Position numbers and translations under genes: made by a program
Assembly (NCBI RefSeq): GCF_008831285.2
Contig: NC_045145.1
Span: 11,842,802 to 11,906,801 of the forward strand
Direction: 5' to 3'
Source: Nymphaea colorata
Lineage: Eukaryota; Streptophyta; Magnoliopsida; Nymphaeales; Nymphaeaceae
DNA: 64,000 nucleotides
The notes under the pieces: model-generated
Databases searched by the model: none
What the model saw: the letters and a program-made list of their open reading frames with translations, nothing else
What the model was told of the DNA's origin: nothing
In this document: positions 45,508-57,062 of the stretch, piece by piece
How the letters are laid out: every line of letters starts with the position of its first letter
Position numbering within the stretch: position 1 is the first letter of the stretch

Positions 45508-47562
45508 TCCCAACACAGATGACGGCATGCGATTAATAAGATTGCATGCTGTAAGAACAACATCTCCCCAATAAGAATGGGGAATATGGCTGTGTATGAT
45601 AATGGTTCTGGCGACATCAAGAATATGGCGGTGTTTTCTTTCAGCAACCCCGTTTTGTTGAGAGGTATAGGCACAAGAAGTTTGGTGAATGATACCCTTA
45701 TCCCTGAAAAATTGTTCTAAAGAGGAAGCACAGAACTCAAGAGCATTGTCAGAGCGCACAATCTTGACACAAGTATCAAACTGAGTCAGAATTTCATTGA
45801 TAAAATTTTTGATTACACGACCCGCTTCAGATTTGTGTTTCATAAGAAAAACCCAACTAACACGACTGTAATCATCAATAGCAACAAGATAATACCGATG
45901 ACCCTGAAGGTCAGGAGTACGACTCGGGCCCCAAACATCAAAATGAAGTAACTCAAACACAGAGTGGCTACTTCTACTGGACCGCAGAGGAAAGGATGAC
46001 CGATGGTGTTTGCCTAACTGACAAGACTCACATTGAAAAGACGACTTATGAGACAGCTGAGGGAGAACATGCAGCAGTTTCTGAAACGGGAGATGTCCAA
46101 AACGTAAATGCCAAGTATAAGTTGAGGATGAGGAGGACCTCGACGAGGTAGATCCAGCAAAGGGAAAGGAATGCAATAGCCTGTAGAGACCTCCCTGTTC
46201 ACGGCCACTGCCAATCACCCTGCCCGTCAGTATATCCTGAAACACAAGAGAGGAAGAGTCAAATATAGCACGACAATTTAATTCTCTGGTAATCTGACTG
46301 ATAGAAAGTAGGCTATGGGGGAATTCTGGTGCATGAAGAACGTGCTGCAGCGGCAATGATGAAATAAGTTGGACCTCTCCATGTCCAACAACTGGTGAAT
46401 ATTTTCCATCTGCTAGAATAACCGAACGACCCGGTGGAGTAGGGACGTAAGAGGTGAATTGCGTCTGATCCCCACAGAGATGTGTCGATGCACCAGAATC
46501 AATAAGCCAAAATGTAGTGTCAGTAGCAGAGTAGACTGTACAGGCAGAATACATACCAGATGAAGAAGCACTCGCAGCGGTAGGAACAGTAGAAGTGGTC
46601 GGACCAGGGGCTTGATGGGCGCTGTCGCCAATCAAGTGCCTCAACTGAGAGAGAATGTCATCTACATGCAGCTCACTGGAGGAGGCAGTGTGCTGAGGCT
46701 TAGGCTGCTCAGGAGAATCAGTAGATACAGTCTGATTTGCAAAAACTGGACGGCCATGTTTCTGCCAACACTTATCCACAGTATGACCAATGCGGTGACA
46801 AAACAGACATACAGGGCGCGAAGGGGTATTGCCACGGCCACGGCCCCCTCGTCCTCTGGGAAAAAAGGGTCCACCTCTGCCACGAGTAGCAAGCATAGCA
46901 GAAGTGGTATCAGGAACAGTCGATGCAGAGATCGGAATTCTGCTGAGCCTACTGTAAGCCTCATCAATAGGAGGAATCGAGGGACTAGTAAGCATTTGGT
47001 TCTTTGCGGATTCATAAACAGAGTCTAAACCAGAAAGAAAGACCCCTACCATAAGCATATCTCTGTATGCCTTTTGTTGTTCACACTTGCATGCGGGAAA
47101 GTAGCTATTCAGTCTCTCAAACATGGACTTGAGACTAGAATAATAGGTGTGAAGAGGTCGGCCATCTTGTCGCATCTGATGAATATCATGATGAAGCTGC
47201 ATAATGCGCGTTTCATTTCTTGCCTGTGAATACGTGGCAGCAAGGGAATCCCACATATCCTTTGCACTGTCCTTGTGCAAGACTTCATTTGCAATTTCTT
47301 GAGAGAGAGTACCAACAATCCATACCATAACCAACGAATTATCTTTAAACCAAGTAGTATATTTTCCTACCTTCTGTATGGGCTCGGGCTCCAATATGAG
47401 ATGTTCCTTCTCATGAGCGATCAAGGTTCTTTTTACTTGCATGGCCCACATCTCGTAATTACCCCCATCCATTTTGGTGATAATGCTGGAAAATGGGGAA
47501 CTCTTCATCTCTCCCGACGATACAAAGGAAGAGGTATTAGCGCCACTGCTAATTTCAGACAT
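45508..47562 (-). pseudogene. copia III gag, protease and integrase N-terminal two-thirds
   Basis: An open frame of about 685 codons from the ATG at 47562 to the solo-LTR insertion. Gag (residues about 1-300) has the copia gag fold region (MDGGNYEMWAMQVKRTL, RLNSYFPACK), then RGRGG repeats and the zinc knuckle CLFCHRIGHTVDKCWQKHG. Protease is seen at FWLIDSGASTHLCGD, GAG-preintegrase at TWHLRFGHLPFQKLL and CESCQLGKH, and integrase at HFDVWGP, IDDYSR, IVRSDNALEF and NGVAERKHRHILD. The three acidic integrase residues can be assigned. The frame is clean, in keeping with a young element, but it ends in LTR sequence after NRMPSSVLG, so the integrase is truncated. Confidence 0.88.
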
Positions 47563-48169
47563 CTTTCAACACAAAGGAGGAAACCGAGCCACGGAATAGG
47601 AAGTGCAGGCAAAAGAATACAATCACATATCGAAAGACAACATGTTGATCATGAAGCAATATGCAGTTAACGCATGTAGCAATCCAGAAGTCTGAGCGGC
47701 GGGAAGAGGCAACAGCAGAGCTAAATGAAGAGAGATACCAGAGACGACGCTGAGAAGAAAATCAGCGTGCAGAACCTCGGGCAGAGCAGCGGCAGAACAG
47801 TAGCGGAGCAGCGTGCAGCGGAGGAGCAGCGTGCAGAGCAGCGGCGGAGCAGCATGCAGCGGAAAGACGCTGAGAGGAAAAAAAAATCAGCGTTGAGGCG
47901 GCGGCGAAGATGACAGGCGAAGCAGCAACGGGCGCAGGCGTTCAGTCTGCTGGGCGGAGCAACGGCAGAGTGCACACGCGGCGGCGGCGCAGTCGGACGG
48001 GCGCAGGCGGACAATGGGTAGGGCGACCAGGGGCAGCAGGGCTGGGTCGGGCGGCAATGGACAGGGCGGCAATGGGCAGGGCTGGGTCGGGCGGCGGCAG
48101 CTGACGCCGATCAGGCGGCGGCCGGCGCCGCTCAGTCGGCGACAACTCGCTGAGGAGGAGACGGCTGGT
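47563..48169 (-). other. 5' leader of copia III, GC-rich with short tandem repeats
   Basis: About 600 bp between the primer site and the gag ATG. It contains repeats of GCAGCGGCGGAGCAGC type (about 47780-47880) and GGGCAGGGCTGGGTCGGGCG type (about 48030-48100). It is non-coding and in the expected position for the packaging leader. Confidence 0.6.
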
Positions 48170-48181
48170 GCTCTGATACCA
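48170..48181 (-). other. primer-binding site of copia III
   Basis: TGGTATCAGAGC on the minus strand, directly after the 5' LTR. Confidence 0.88.
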
Positions 48182-48345
48182 TGATGAATTTAAGAGAGCT
48201 AAACTTTGATTAACCTCGAAAGAATCCCTAACTCCTCTTTATATAGACTAGAGGAGAGGGATAAGTTACAAGAAAGTCATTAAAAGAAACATTATTACAC
48301 AAGTGCCCTCTCAAGCCTAATAGTGAGTATAAACATGTCTTAACA
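48182..48345 (-). repeat. 5' LTR of copia element III (164 bp)
   Basis: It matches 40104-40267 except at two positions near its right end on the + strand. It contains a TATATAGA box-like element. Confidence 0.9.
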
Positions 48346-48350
48346 GTTGT

Positions 48351-48422
48351 AGATATAGAAGGGGAAGGTCAGATTACTCTTAGTATGGAAATACCCAACC
48401 ATGAGTGTAACATGGTTCGACA

Positions 48423-48470
<48 letters not shown>

Positions 48471-50495
48471 CGGACATCAAATCAAAACAATATAACAATA
48501 TACATCTCATGACTATCCTCATGAGCCATAGGCCTTACGCCACACCAATAGAGGTGCGGACATAGGTGGGGTCTCCATGGGATGTATGCCCCGCAGAGCT
48601 CATTCTTTAAAAGCATAATTTAGTTGCTAGATTGGGGTAAACCTGGGTCCAGTTATGTAGGACAGCCTCATGATACCGAAGGTCACTGCCCCATGACCAG
48701 TTGAACATTTGTTAACCATATATTTAATGCCTCATGGAAAAAAATTTGTGGCTCCACCTCTAAGTAGTGCAACAAGACCCGTCATGGGTTACAAATTCAC
48801 ACCGACAGTCCAACTCCCACCAACCATGATCCTGGTCATGAGCGTTAGTAGAAAATCCCTCTGGACACCATCACAGGTAGAACAAAACCAATTTTCACCA
48901 ATCAGTCCACACAACTGAGGGTAACATGCAGTGAAGCATCAAACGATATCCCAGATAACTGCTGTGATAGCAGGGTCCGACCACCTAGCCTCAACCCAAG
49001 TTGCCCTTCTAGGCACCTAGGTTGAGGGACAAGAGACACCTCACTCTCCAATAGTAACAAAAGAAGAAGCACAGGCCCTTGTGCTGCCCAATATCCTATA
49101 GGTATTTCAATGTAGATAGATGAATGGGCAGCCACAATGAGCTCATGCCACATTAGCACCTCCCTAGACAATGCCATCCACCGAATGCTGCTCACACTCC
49201 CATGAGCCAAAGCATAAGACATAGTCGGTTTTTTTTTCTTTTGTTTTTGCAAGTATCTATAGGATTTGCCTTTTTACAAACCAAGTCTTGGTAGTTACCA
49301 TAGACACAAACCTCAGGTACAATTTCCAATGCTATTCCAGTTACTATTTTAATTTATAACAATTTCCCAACATATAAACGGCAAACATCATAGAGCACAA
49401 TATATAGAAGCATAGAAAATCAAAAGTTTCCTTATAAAGTTTTTCCCCAATATGTGGTGTGCATGCGTTTGTACATATCGAATGCACACCCACACTCCAC
49501 ACCAATAAGTGTACGTTTCTTTTGGATCAGCTTAGAACACAACCCATATCTCCACTCAAAGTTTCAGTCTCTAAAATGTATATAAGGACAAATAAACATA
49601 AAATTGAACTCAATCATACTCAGTGTCATAACCTGCACATGTTTACAACGGCACAGAAAATTCTAGGGAGGGTTGGAGGTTGATGAGAATGGAAAGTAAT
49701 CCCTACTTCGATAAAATAGCCTCTTAAAACCCCACAAAGACCATCGTAGCATAACAACATTGAACAGCTGTATTCTCTGCCACACTATAGGAACTCTGCG
49801 CCTTCTATGGCTTCTACTCACATTCACTGTCTCTAACCAGTAACTGCCCTATAGTGTAACAACTTATTTAGGAATGGAAACTGAACATTAGAATCTTCAT
49901 TTCACCTCTTAATAAGCTTTATATTTAATTTCTGCATCCCATAAATATCTTGTTATGGAATGATTAATGAAAGTCTAGTAAATACAATAAGGGTTCGGCT
50001 ATCATGTGTCATACTTACTTGTAATAGTTGTATTCTTACTTGTATTGGTTCTCACACAAGAAAGACATTGGCTAATGCATGTTCTATTTCCGAATTGTTG
50101 GATTGTAGTAGTACTTTAATCCTGAAAGAGGAACAAGAGTGGAATCAAAATGGATGAACAATATTGGCTCTGTTGCATGACTACTTATAGGCAGCAGAAT
50201 TTATTCTCAGTAGACCTGATCACCAAAAATTTTCATAGCCTCTAGGTCACATAATTCTGAGTTCTAGCATATTCTTATATTAAAGCCCACTAAATGTGTA
50301 ATGTTTCTATGTAACTGAAATAACTAGTTCAAGGAGACATAATAGCAAACAGAAAGTGCTCCTTCCCTACTCAAATATGTTTGTTCAGTTTGTATTAGTT
50401 CCATGCTACAAAATTTGTTGCCCAAGCATATCTAGTTTCAAACAACTGTCGGAAAAGGTTTAAGGATTTAACCAAACCTGAGTTCTCATACCAAG
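48351..50495. other. stretch between copia III and the gypsy element, no gene seen
   Basis: No supported gene. An (AT)n tract lies at 48425-48469. The part 48520-49220 is rich in CA/CC phrases and may be old retrotransposon DNA, without definable ends. Confidence 0.4.
48425..48469. repeat. (AT)n microsatellite
   Basis: About 45 bp of alternating AT. Confidence 0.92.
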
Positions 50496-50500
50496 CACAT
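50496..50500. repeat. TSD of gypsy element, left copy
   Basis: CACAT, matched by CACAT at 60205-60209. Confidence 0.85.
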
Positions 50501-52710
50501 TGTCACACCCCAACACTTTGACCCCCAAATAATTTTTTTTGTTAAAACATAAAATGTGGAGGTGCGACGACACAATAATTTAGAAAGAAAGGAGCTATGC
50601 AATTCAAAGATAGTGGGGCAACTTTCCCTTATATGATAAATTCAGTCCATACAAAATCACATCATATTTTCTTAATAATACTTATGATAAAAATGCCTCA
50701 AACCACAACATTGATTTCTAACAAAAACAAGACATCAATAAGACCAAAACATGACACGCTAGCACTACAATAGACCCAAAACCTCCCCAGTAGGATGTGA
50801 GTAGAGTCATCTGATCAACCTGCTGCCTCGGGTCTGTCAAAACCTAAAAAAGAAAAAAAACTGAAGGCTTAGCCTTCACAATATGACAACAAACCAGATA
50901 AATCTCTAACCCTCCTAGGTAGGTAAGGGCTCAAATCTGAGATATAACAATTACTAAGGCAAATCACTATCATGTCGTGATAGAGCATACAATCATGTAA
51001 CATCTCAAGAAGGCCCCTCACATATACCAAGATATGTAAAGGCCACTCAATGGCCAAAGTAGACATATTCAACAATCACATTCACTTCATTCAACATTCA
51101 TGCTGCAACGGAAGAGCAATCATCTATGGATGTGTGAATTTCAATGAGAGTTGCTCAGCCTTCCATAGGATACCCAGTTTAGGAAGGCGGGAGCCCAACG
51201 CTCCAAGCACATCACACAAAGGTACCCTGGGGCCTTGCACTGCCTGCGCTCCAAGCAAGCGAGACTAGTGGTGAAAGCGGGACATCTCCCAAACGCATAG
51301 CCACAACTCACTAGCTTCTCATCTTTTACTCTTTCTTACTTATCATTATAAAAGCACATCCACAAAATAACTGGCTAGCTCATGAGGTTGTGACCAAACA
51401 TCTTGATCTAACCTCAAAAACTCGATTAATCTATCACTAATACATTTCCCACTTGCTTTCCTTAGTTGAGGCATCTTTTCAATAATTACACCCAACTTAT
51501 GTACTCTTTTCCAACTAACAACACAATACGCACATCGACAATATCATGCGCCATGTGTTTGCAACAACGGTCCTAAGCCTTCTCCACAATATCAAAATCT
51601 CTACCACGTTTTCCAATTGCTTCGAATATTAACTTATCATGCTAAAAAGATCATTTTAGCCATGGATCATCGCCCCTTCAAAATAGTCTTAGACCGGTCC
51701 CTAAAAAGCAAAGTCACTAGCATGCATTCTAAATAATCAAATCTTAAGTCTAGCATGCTCAATCAATAATCATACATGCACTAACATAAAATATTAAACA
51801 ATTTAGCCTCAATTAGGCCTCGCTCACCCCAATCTTAGAGTCCGAACTGTGGTAGTGTTCCCGGTAGACACCTAAGTGTTCGACTAAGCGCCAACGCCTA
51901 TGATTGCTTGCTGCCGTCACCAACAACACGGCCCAATTGCTGATAGGCGGGGGAAGATGGGCTTCCTTAGCTGAAATACAACCAAACAACAGTAAATATG
52001 ATGAGAATCAGCGAAAGGGAGATGAAAAGAGAGGTATGCCGTGAGAAGGAGGCAGTTGGCTGTGAGATAGGTGGTGATCCAATTGAGGGAGACATACTCA
52101 CAAGATAAGGACAGCAATGGGGAGACTAAGAGAGAGAGAGAGAGAGTTCAGACAAAGGGGAGAGGCAAGAGAGTGGGGGAGGAAAAAATGCAGGAGAGGG
52201 TGTGTGAGGAAGGAGACGAGAGAGTTTGGGCAGAGGGGAGAGTGTGCGGGAGAGAGAGTGGAGGAAACAAGAGAGACGGGAAGAGAGCTCGAGCAATGAG
52301 AGAGCGTGGGCAGAGGGGAAAACAGCCAGCAAATGAGAAGAGGGAGAGATGCAATGCAGAGAAACGAGAGAGCGAGAGAGAATGCAGAGAAAGAGAAAGA
52401 CGAGTAGAGAAAGGGCGTGTGAGGAGCGTGGGAGGAAGAGGGGAACTCGACAGGGAGAATCAGGACAGAGGGAGAGATGATAGAACAACGAGAGAGGAAG
52501 GAGGAGAAGAAGAAGGAAGAGACAGACCGATAGCTTACCTGCACGCATCACTGTCACCACTGCTCCTCTCTTCCGCCTCTGGTTTACACTACGCAGCACG
52601 AACCAGCAACCCATGACAGGAAGACGAAGGCGGAGAGCGGGCGTCGGGCCCTCTTCACGCACTAGATTTTGGGTTCGGGTCTGGATCCCGATCAAATGAA
52701 AATCGTTGCA
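50501..52710 (-). repeat. 3' LTR of gypsy element (2210 bp)
   Basis: It starts TGTCACACCCC and ends AATCGTTGCA on the + strand. It lacks about 750 bp present in the other LTR; the junction at about 51385 is at GAGGTTG, which occurs at both edges of the missing segment in the longer LTR. A second deletion of roughly 130 bp lies near 51090-51100. A GA-rich region lies at 52125-52520. Confidence 0.85.
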
Positions 52711-52747
52711 TCCTAACCTCCTTAAATAAAATTTCGTCCTCCAAATT

Positions 52748-53385
52748 TAGATCATACCTCAATGTAAGAATAAGTGTGGATACTTCTTTCGCATATCATC
52801 TTCGAGTTCCCATGTGCTCTCCTTCAACCTATGGTGTTGTCATTCCACTCTTACTAAAGGAATTCTCTTATTGCGAAGTACTTGCTCTCTGTGATCTACA
52901 ATTCTAATAGGTTTTTTTTTCATTGTCAAATCATCTTGCACTTGAATACCTTGAAAGTCAAACACATGTGTAGGATCTGGTACATACTTTCGAAGCATGG
53001 AAACATGGAAAACATCATGAACATGACTCAAATTAGGTGGTAGTGCCAATTTGTACACCACCTCTCCGACCTTTTTTAATATCTCAAAAGGTTCAATGAA
53101 CCTTAGACTCAATTTTCCCTTAATACCAAATCGAAAAACGCCTTTCGTAGGTGAAATTTTCAAGAATACATGATCATCAACCTTAAAAGCCAACTCTCTA
53201 CAACGAATCTCTGCATAAGTTTTCTGTCTACTATCAGCTGTCAATAACATTCTCCTTATCAATTGCACTTGGTCGGTGTAATGCTGTAATACCAAAGGGT
53301 TTTCGATCTTGTCATCACCCAATTTGATCCAACAAGCTAGCGATGTGCATGGTCTTCCATACAAGGCCACAAAAGGTGCCATCTC
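52748..53385 (-). pseudogene. gypsy integrase C-terminus and chromodomain-like tail
   Basis: A 180-codon frame (53382-52840) starts at PFVALYGRPC, the conserved block after the integrase core. It runs through LIRRMLLTADSRQKTYAE, the GPY/F-type segment and VHDVFHVSMLRKYVPDP to REQVLRNKRIPLVRVE. An in-frame TGA then interrupts the chromodomain-like part (ESTWELEDDMRKKYPHLF, near 52790). Its start is fused to RT-connection sequence, so the upstream integrase is lost by deletion. Confidence 0.85.
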
Positions 53386-53465
53386 AAAAAGCTTCTAACC
53401 CTAGTTACGCTACGTGGTGTCCTCCAATCCTGTATTGCCAACACCTTAGCCAGATCAACGGAAAC

Positions 53466-54417
53466 CTATGTCACAGTGGTACGCCACCAAACGGTATGCT
53501 GGTACAGCAACACCAGTACAATGGTACGTGCTGGTACGTTTAGATCTGGTTTCGGGTCGAAACCAGATCCAAACCATATCATAAAAACATAAAACCTAAA
53601 ATCATGACGGGCTGACCTCCTTCTCCTCGACTTTGTTCCTTTCCTTCCCTCGGTGGTGAGTTCCTGGCATCTTGCAGCAACCTTGGGCAGCGGCGGTGGA
53701 CGACAACCAGCGACAAACGGTGACTGGACGGCGGCGGCAATGTTTACTGTTTTGTTCTTGATGCCCAATATTGTGATTTTGTCTCTTGAATCCTTGATTG
53801 ATGGCCGATTTTTCGATCAAATATTAAATACATTATTTGGTTGATTGCATTGATGCCCGATCTTGTCTCTTGATGCCTGATTCATTCTTCATTATTTTAT
53901 TTTGTCTCTTGATGCCCGTCGCCCGATTTTGTCTCTTGATGCCTACGGCGTCCAGTATCATGTTTCTATTTTCTTCACTCCTATTGATGGTTGTTTTCCA
54001 TGAATGGCTCCCAATGGCTCCCAATAATGTGTGAGCATTAGATTTAGGGGCTGCTATAGTTTAAATTGGTTTCTTTTCTCTAAAAGTAAATAATGGTGTT
54101 CATTTTTAGTTTATTGCTTTGTTTCATTGCCTTTGTTATTATAGTCTGGCTGCCTCAAGTAAAGGGAAGGGAACTTGAAGAATGATCTATGGAAGGAACA
54201 TTTTATGTTTTTTTTTGTTTAATGACTTATGAGATTAATGGATTCATGGAAGGAAATTGTCTTAATGTGATGATATCATTTGGTTTTTTCAAATTTTTAA
54301 ATTAAAATATATATAATAATAATTAATTATAATATATAATAATCGTCGTACCCGTACCAAGATTTACGAAAACACCGTACCAATACCTGCACATGTACTC
54401 ATACCATTGTGACATAG
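53466..54417. mobile_element. hAT-type element, copy C (952 bp), GTACC subtype
   Basis: The ends are CTATGTCACAGTGGTACG and, as reverse complement of the right end, CTATGTCACAATGGTATGAG. A perfect 8-bp TSD, ACGGAAAC, flanks it (53458-53465 and 54418-54425). It interrupts the gypsy RT just after the FLGHMISKDG-type block. The interior includes a small repeat (GATTTTGTCTCTTGATGCC, about 53860-53945). Subterminal GGTACG and CGTACC motifs recur. No transposase is seen. Confidence 0.87.
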
Positions 54418-54425
54418 ACGGAAAC

Positions 54426-55373
54426 TCCATCTTTTGAGATCATATGACAAAGGAAGTTTACCTTCTCTAGCCAAAATTTGTATTTCGAGTACTTGGCATA
54501 TAACTTATGCTTGCGCGAAATACACAACACACTCCTTAAGTGATCTCTGTGCTCTACCTCATCTGAATATACCAAATATCATCTACAAAAACAATAACAA
54601 ACTGATCCAAGTAGTCCTGGAAAACCCGATAGATCCATAAACGTTGCGGGAGCATTGGTCAACCCAAAAGGCATGACCCTAAATTCATAGTGCCCATATT
54701 TAGTTCGAAAGGCAGTCTTAGTAACATCTTCCCCCCGTATCAAAAATTGATGATAACCTATCCTCAAATCGATCTTGAAGAATACCTTTGCATTCTTGAG
54801 CTAATAAGTCTTCAATTCTAGGAAGCGGATACTTATTCTTGATGGTGACTTGATTTAACATGTAGTAATCTATACACAAGCGCGTCGTTCTGACTTTCTT
54901 TTTAACAAACAATATAGATACTTCCCAAGGTGACACACTAGGTCGAATGAAGCCCTTATCCAAGAGCTCCTGGCTTCTTCAATTCTTTTAACTCTGCCGG
55001 TGTCATACGGTATGGTGCCTTAGAAATAGGAGTTGTCCCAGATGACAACTCCTATCTTAAATTCCACTTCCCGTGTTGGAGGAAAACTTAAGAGCTCTTC
55101 AGGAAACACATCAGGGTACTCACTGACAATGGCAACATCCTCTAACTTCATCGGTTCAGTCTCACTAGCCAACATGTTGACTAAGAATGCAACATTCCCT
55201 TTTTCTAACAACCGTTTAGCCTTTAATGCAGACACCCTTATCTTATCAGTTCGACTGGCTTTACGAACTTGGAATTCCACTAGTTGCATCTCATTAGTCA
55301 ACAACTGTATCTGCTTCTTTCTGCAATCTATGCCTATAATAACATCGAATCCACTGAGATTTATGATCACCAA
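54426..55373 (-). pseudogene. gypsy RT remnant
   Basis: Minus strand. The protease-RT linker (FDVIIGIDC, EYPDVFPEELLSFPP) lies at 55373-55060, then RT motifs [10 protein letters not shown] and [19 protein letters not shown] at 54960-54810, then [19 protein letters not shown] and [13 protein letters not shown] at 54765-54610, then FVDDI near 54560. Frameshifts separate these pieces. The reading reaches the hAT element at 54417 and resumes on its far side at 53457. Confidence 0.85.
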
Positions 55374-55439
55374 TTGTGTAGGTAAGTAATATTGATGGAT
55401 CTTTACGTCTACATCAGGTAGATACTGGCTACACGAATC

Positions 55440-56890
55440 TTATGCGTGCATAGGACTGACCACTTTCAAGACATACGACATCATCTTAACCGACACTTCT
55501 AGTGAAGTAGCAAATCGACTAGATATAAAATAATGAGTCGCTCCTGCATCAAGCAACACTCTAGCAATGCGAGAACCAACAAGTAATGTACCTTCGATGA
55601 GATGGTGTGCTAGAAGCTCCTCGGTAGTTGCATAGACATGTCTGGTAGTCTTTTGAACATTAGAAGGACCGGCCTCGGGCTTCTTCAACTCTTTTCCTCG
55701 CATTGTGGGTCAATCGTTGATGAAATGTCTCATCCTTTCACGGTATAAACACGCTCTGGTCTCCCGATAGCACGGCTTTCCGGGGTGCACACATGAGCAA
55801 GTTGGGCACCTCGGTAGGGTCAGAGTAGTCACTACCCCCTGTGTGGTGTCACTGTGGTTTGGCATGTTCCGCCTTAATGCTCGTTCATCACACTTCTCAT
55901 AAGGCTTTGCCTTGCCTGCAAAGTGTGGTGCCTGACCTGCGTTTGCCTACCTTATGAGTGTTGGCATGTCTTCTTGTGATGGTCCTTCTGAGTCCTATCC
56001 CAATCCTCTTCCATGTGTCTAGCCATGGTGACTGCCTCATTTAAATCAGGAGGTCTGTTGGACATAACTTTGCTTCACAGCCCATCACGCAACCCATGCA
56101 TAAACTTGTCTGCTTTGGCCTCATCAGTGGTATAGAGGTGTGGGCAGTACACCTCCAAGTGCCGATACTTTGTAACATACTTTTCCAAGCTCAAATGATT
56201 TTGCTGCAATTCAGAAAACTCTTGTATCTTTTTGTTTCTGGCATGTGTTGGGAAATAAGTGCTAAAGAACAAATCTCTGAACTGCTTCCATGAGATCGAC
56301 TATTGGCCTGCAAACCGAATCTCACAGGTTGATCGCTACCACCGTTTGACATCACCTTTCAATAAATATGTGTCATAGTTTACTTTGTCTCCTTCAGACA
56401 TCTTGAGAAGCTCAAAGATGTGTTCAACCTCTTCAATTTATTCCTCTACTGTGTCTGGACTACCATCTCCAGTAAAAATAAGTGGTTGCATTGACATAAA
56501 TTGTTTGAATGACACTGAAGTCGCCTTCTCTTTAGGTGGTGCAGTGGTGTCTCCTGTAGGAGATGCATTGCTCCTCTGATTACTGACCATCGACTGTACT
56601 AGAGAGGTCAGTGTCTGCAAAGTCGTCAGTAGTATGGTCTGCTGATCCACAAGTGGAGTCTGCCTTGGTGGGGCTTGGGCACCCACGCTAGTCTGGCCGT
56701 ATGGTTGTCTTGACGTACTATCAATCCAATAGGGTATGCGCATCAAAATGGACCGAACTTGGCTCTCTTTGTGCCTCTGTAGCTGGCCCACGTTGCTTCT
56801 TACACCTGCGTTGGTACTCCATCTGTACAAACAAGAACCTTCATTCTTATAACAAGGTCTGAGACAAACTTTTACAAGTTCCGTTTGCAA
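55440..56890 (-). pseudogene. gypsy gag and protease remnant
   Basis: Gag: an N-terminal piece at 56890-56438 ends FTGDGSPDTVEE, and the retrotransposon-gag core at 56272-56075 has EFSELQQNHLSLEKYVTKY and the KADKFMHGLRDGL block. A decayed zinc knuckle (CYRETRACLYRERMRHF, key residues lost) lies near 55740-55790. Protease: VLLDAGATHYFISSRFA at 55570-55515. Several in-frame stops and frameshifts break the frame. Confidence 0.82.
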
Positions 56891-57046
56891 AGATGCATTA
56901 CAATCATCAAGACATCAATCCATCACATATGTATATATCATAGTAAAATCAAAACTTCAATAAAAGCTAATTCAAATAGCGAGTACCTGGACAACACGGC
57001 TTCATAGATAGACTTTAACTCACGTCCATAGTGGGGTTTTGCCATA

Positions 57047-57058
57047 GCTCTGATACCA
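57047..57058 (-). other. primer-binding site of gypsy element
   Basis: TGGTATCAGAGC on the minus strand, 4 nt from the LTR edge. The LTR terminus here is mutated (AGTCAC on the + strand instead of TGTCAC). Confidence 0.8.
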
Positions 57059-57062
57059 AAGC

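Larger units (their letters stand above)
40104..48345 (-). mobile_element. young Ty1/copia retrotransposon III with nested solo gypsy LTR
   Basis: A complete element on the minus strand with two 164-bp LTRs differing at only two positions, 5-bp TSD GTTGT, tRNA-Met primer site, polypurine tract, and the domains gag, zinc knuckle, protease, GAG-preintegrase, integrase, RT and RNase H in copia order. Without the 3045-bp nested LTR and one copy of its TSD it is about 5.2 kb, a normal copia size. The near-identical LTRs indicate recent insertion, and the nested LTR must be later still. Confidence 0.92.

Noticed and set aside
48340-48522. Small frames across (AT)n tracts with Tyr/Ile repeats (also at 522-782 and 20397-20623)
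   Set aside because: Pure dinucleotide-repeat translation products with no sign of coding constraint.
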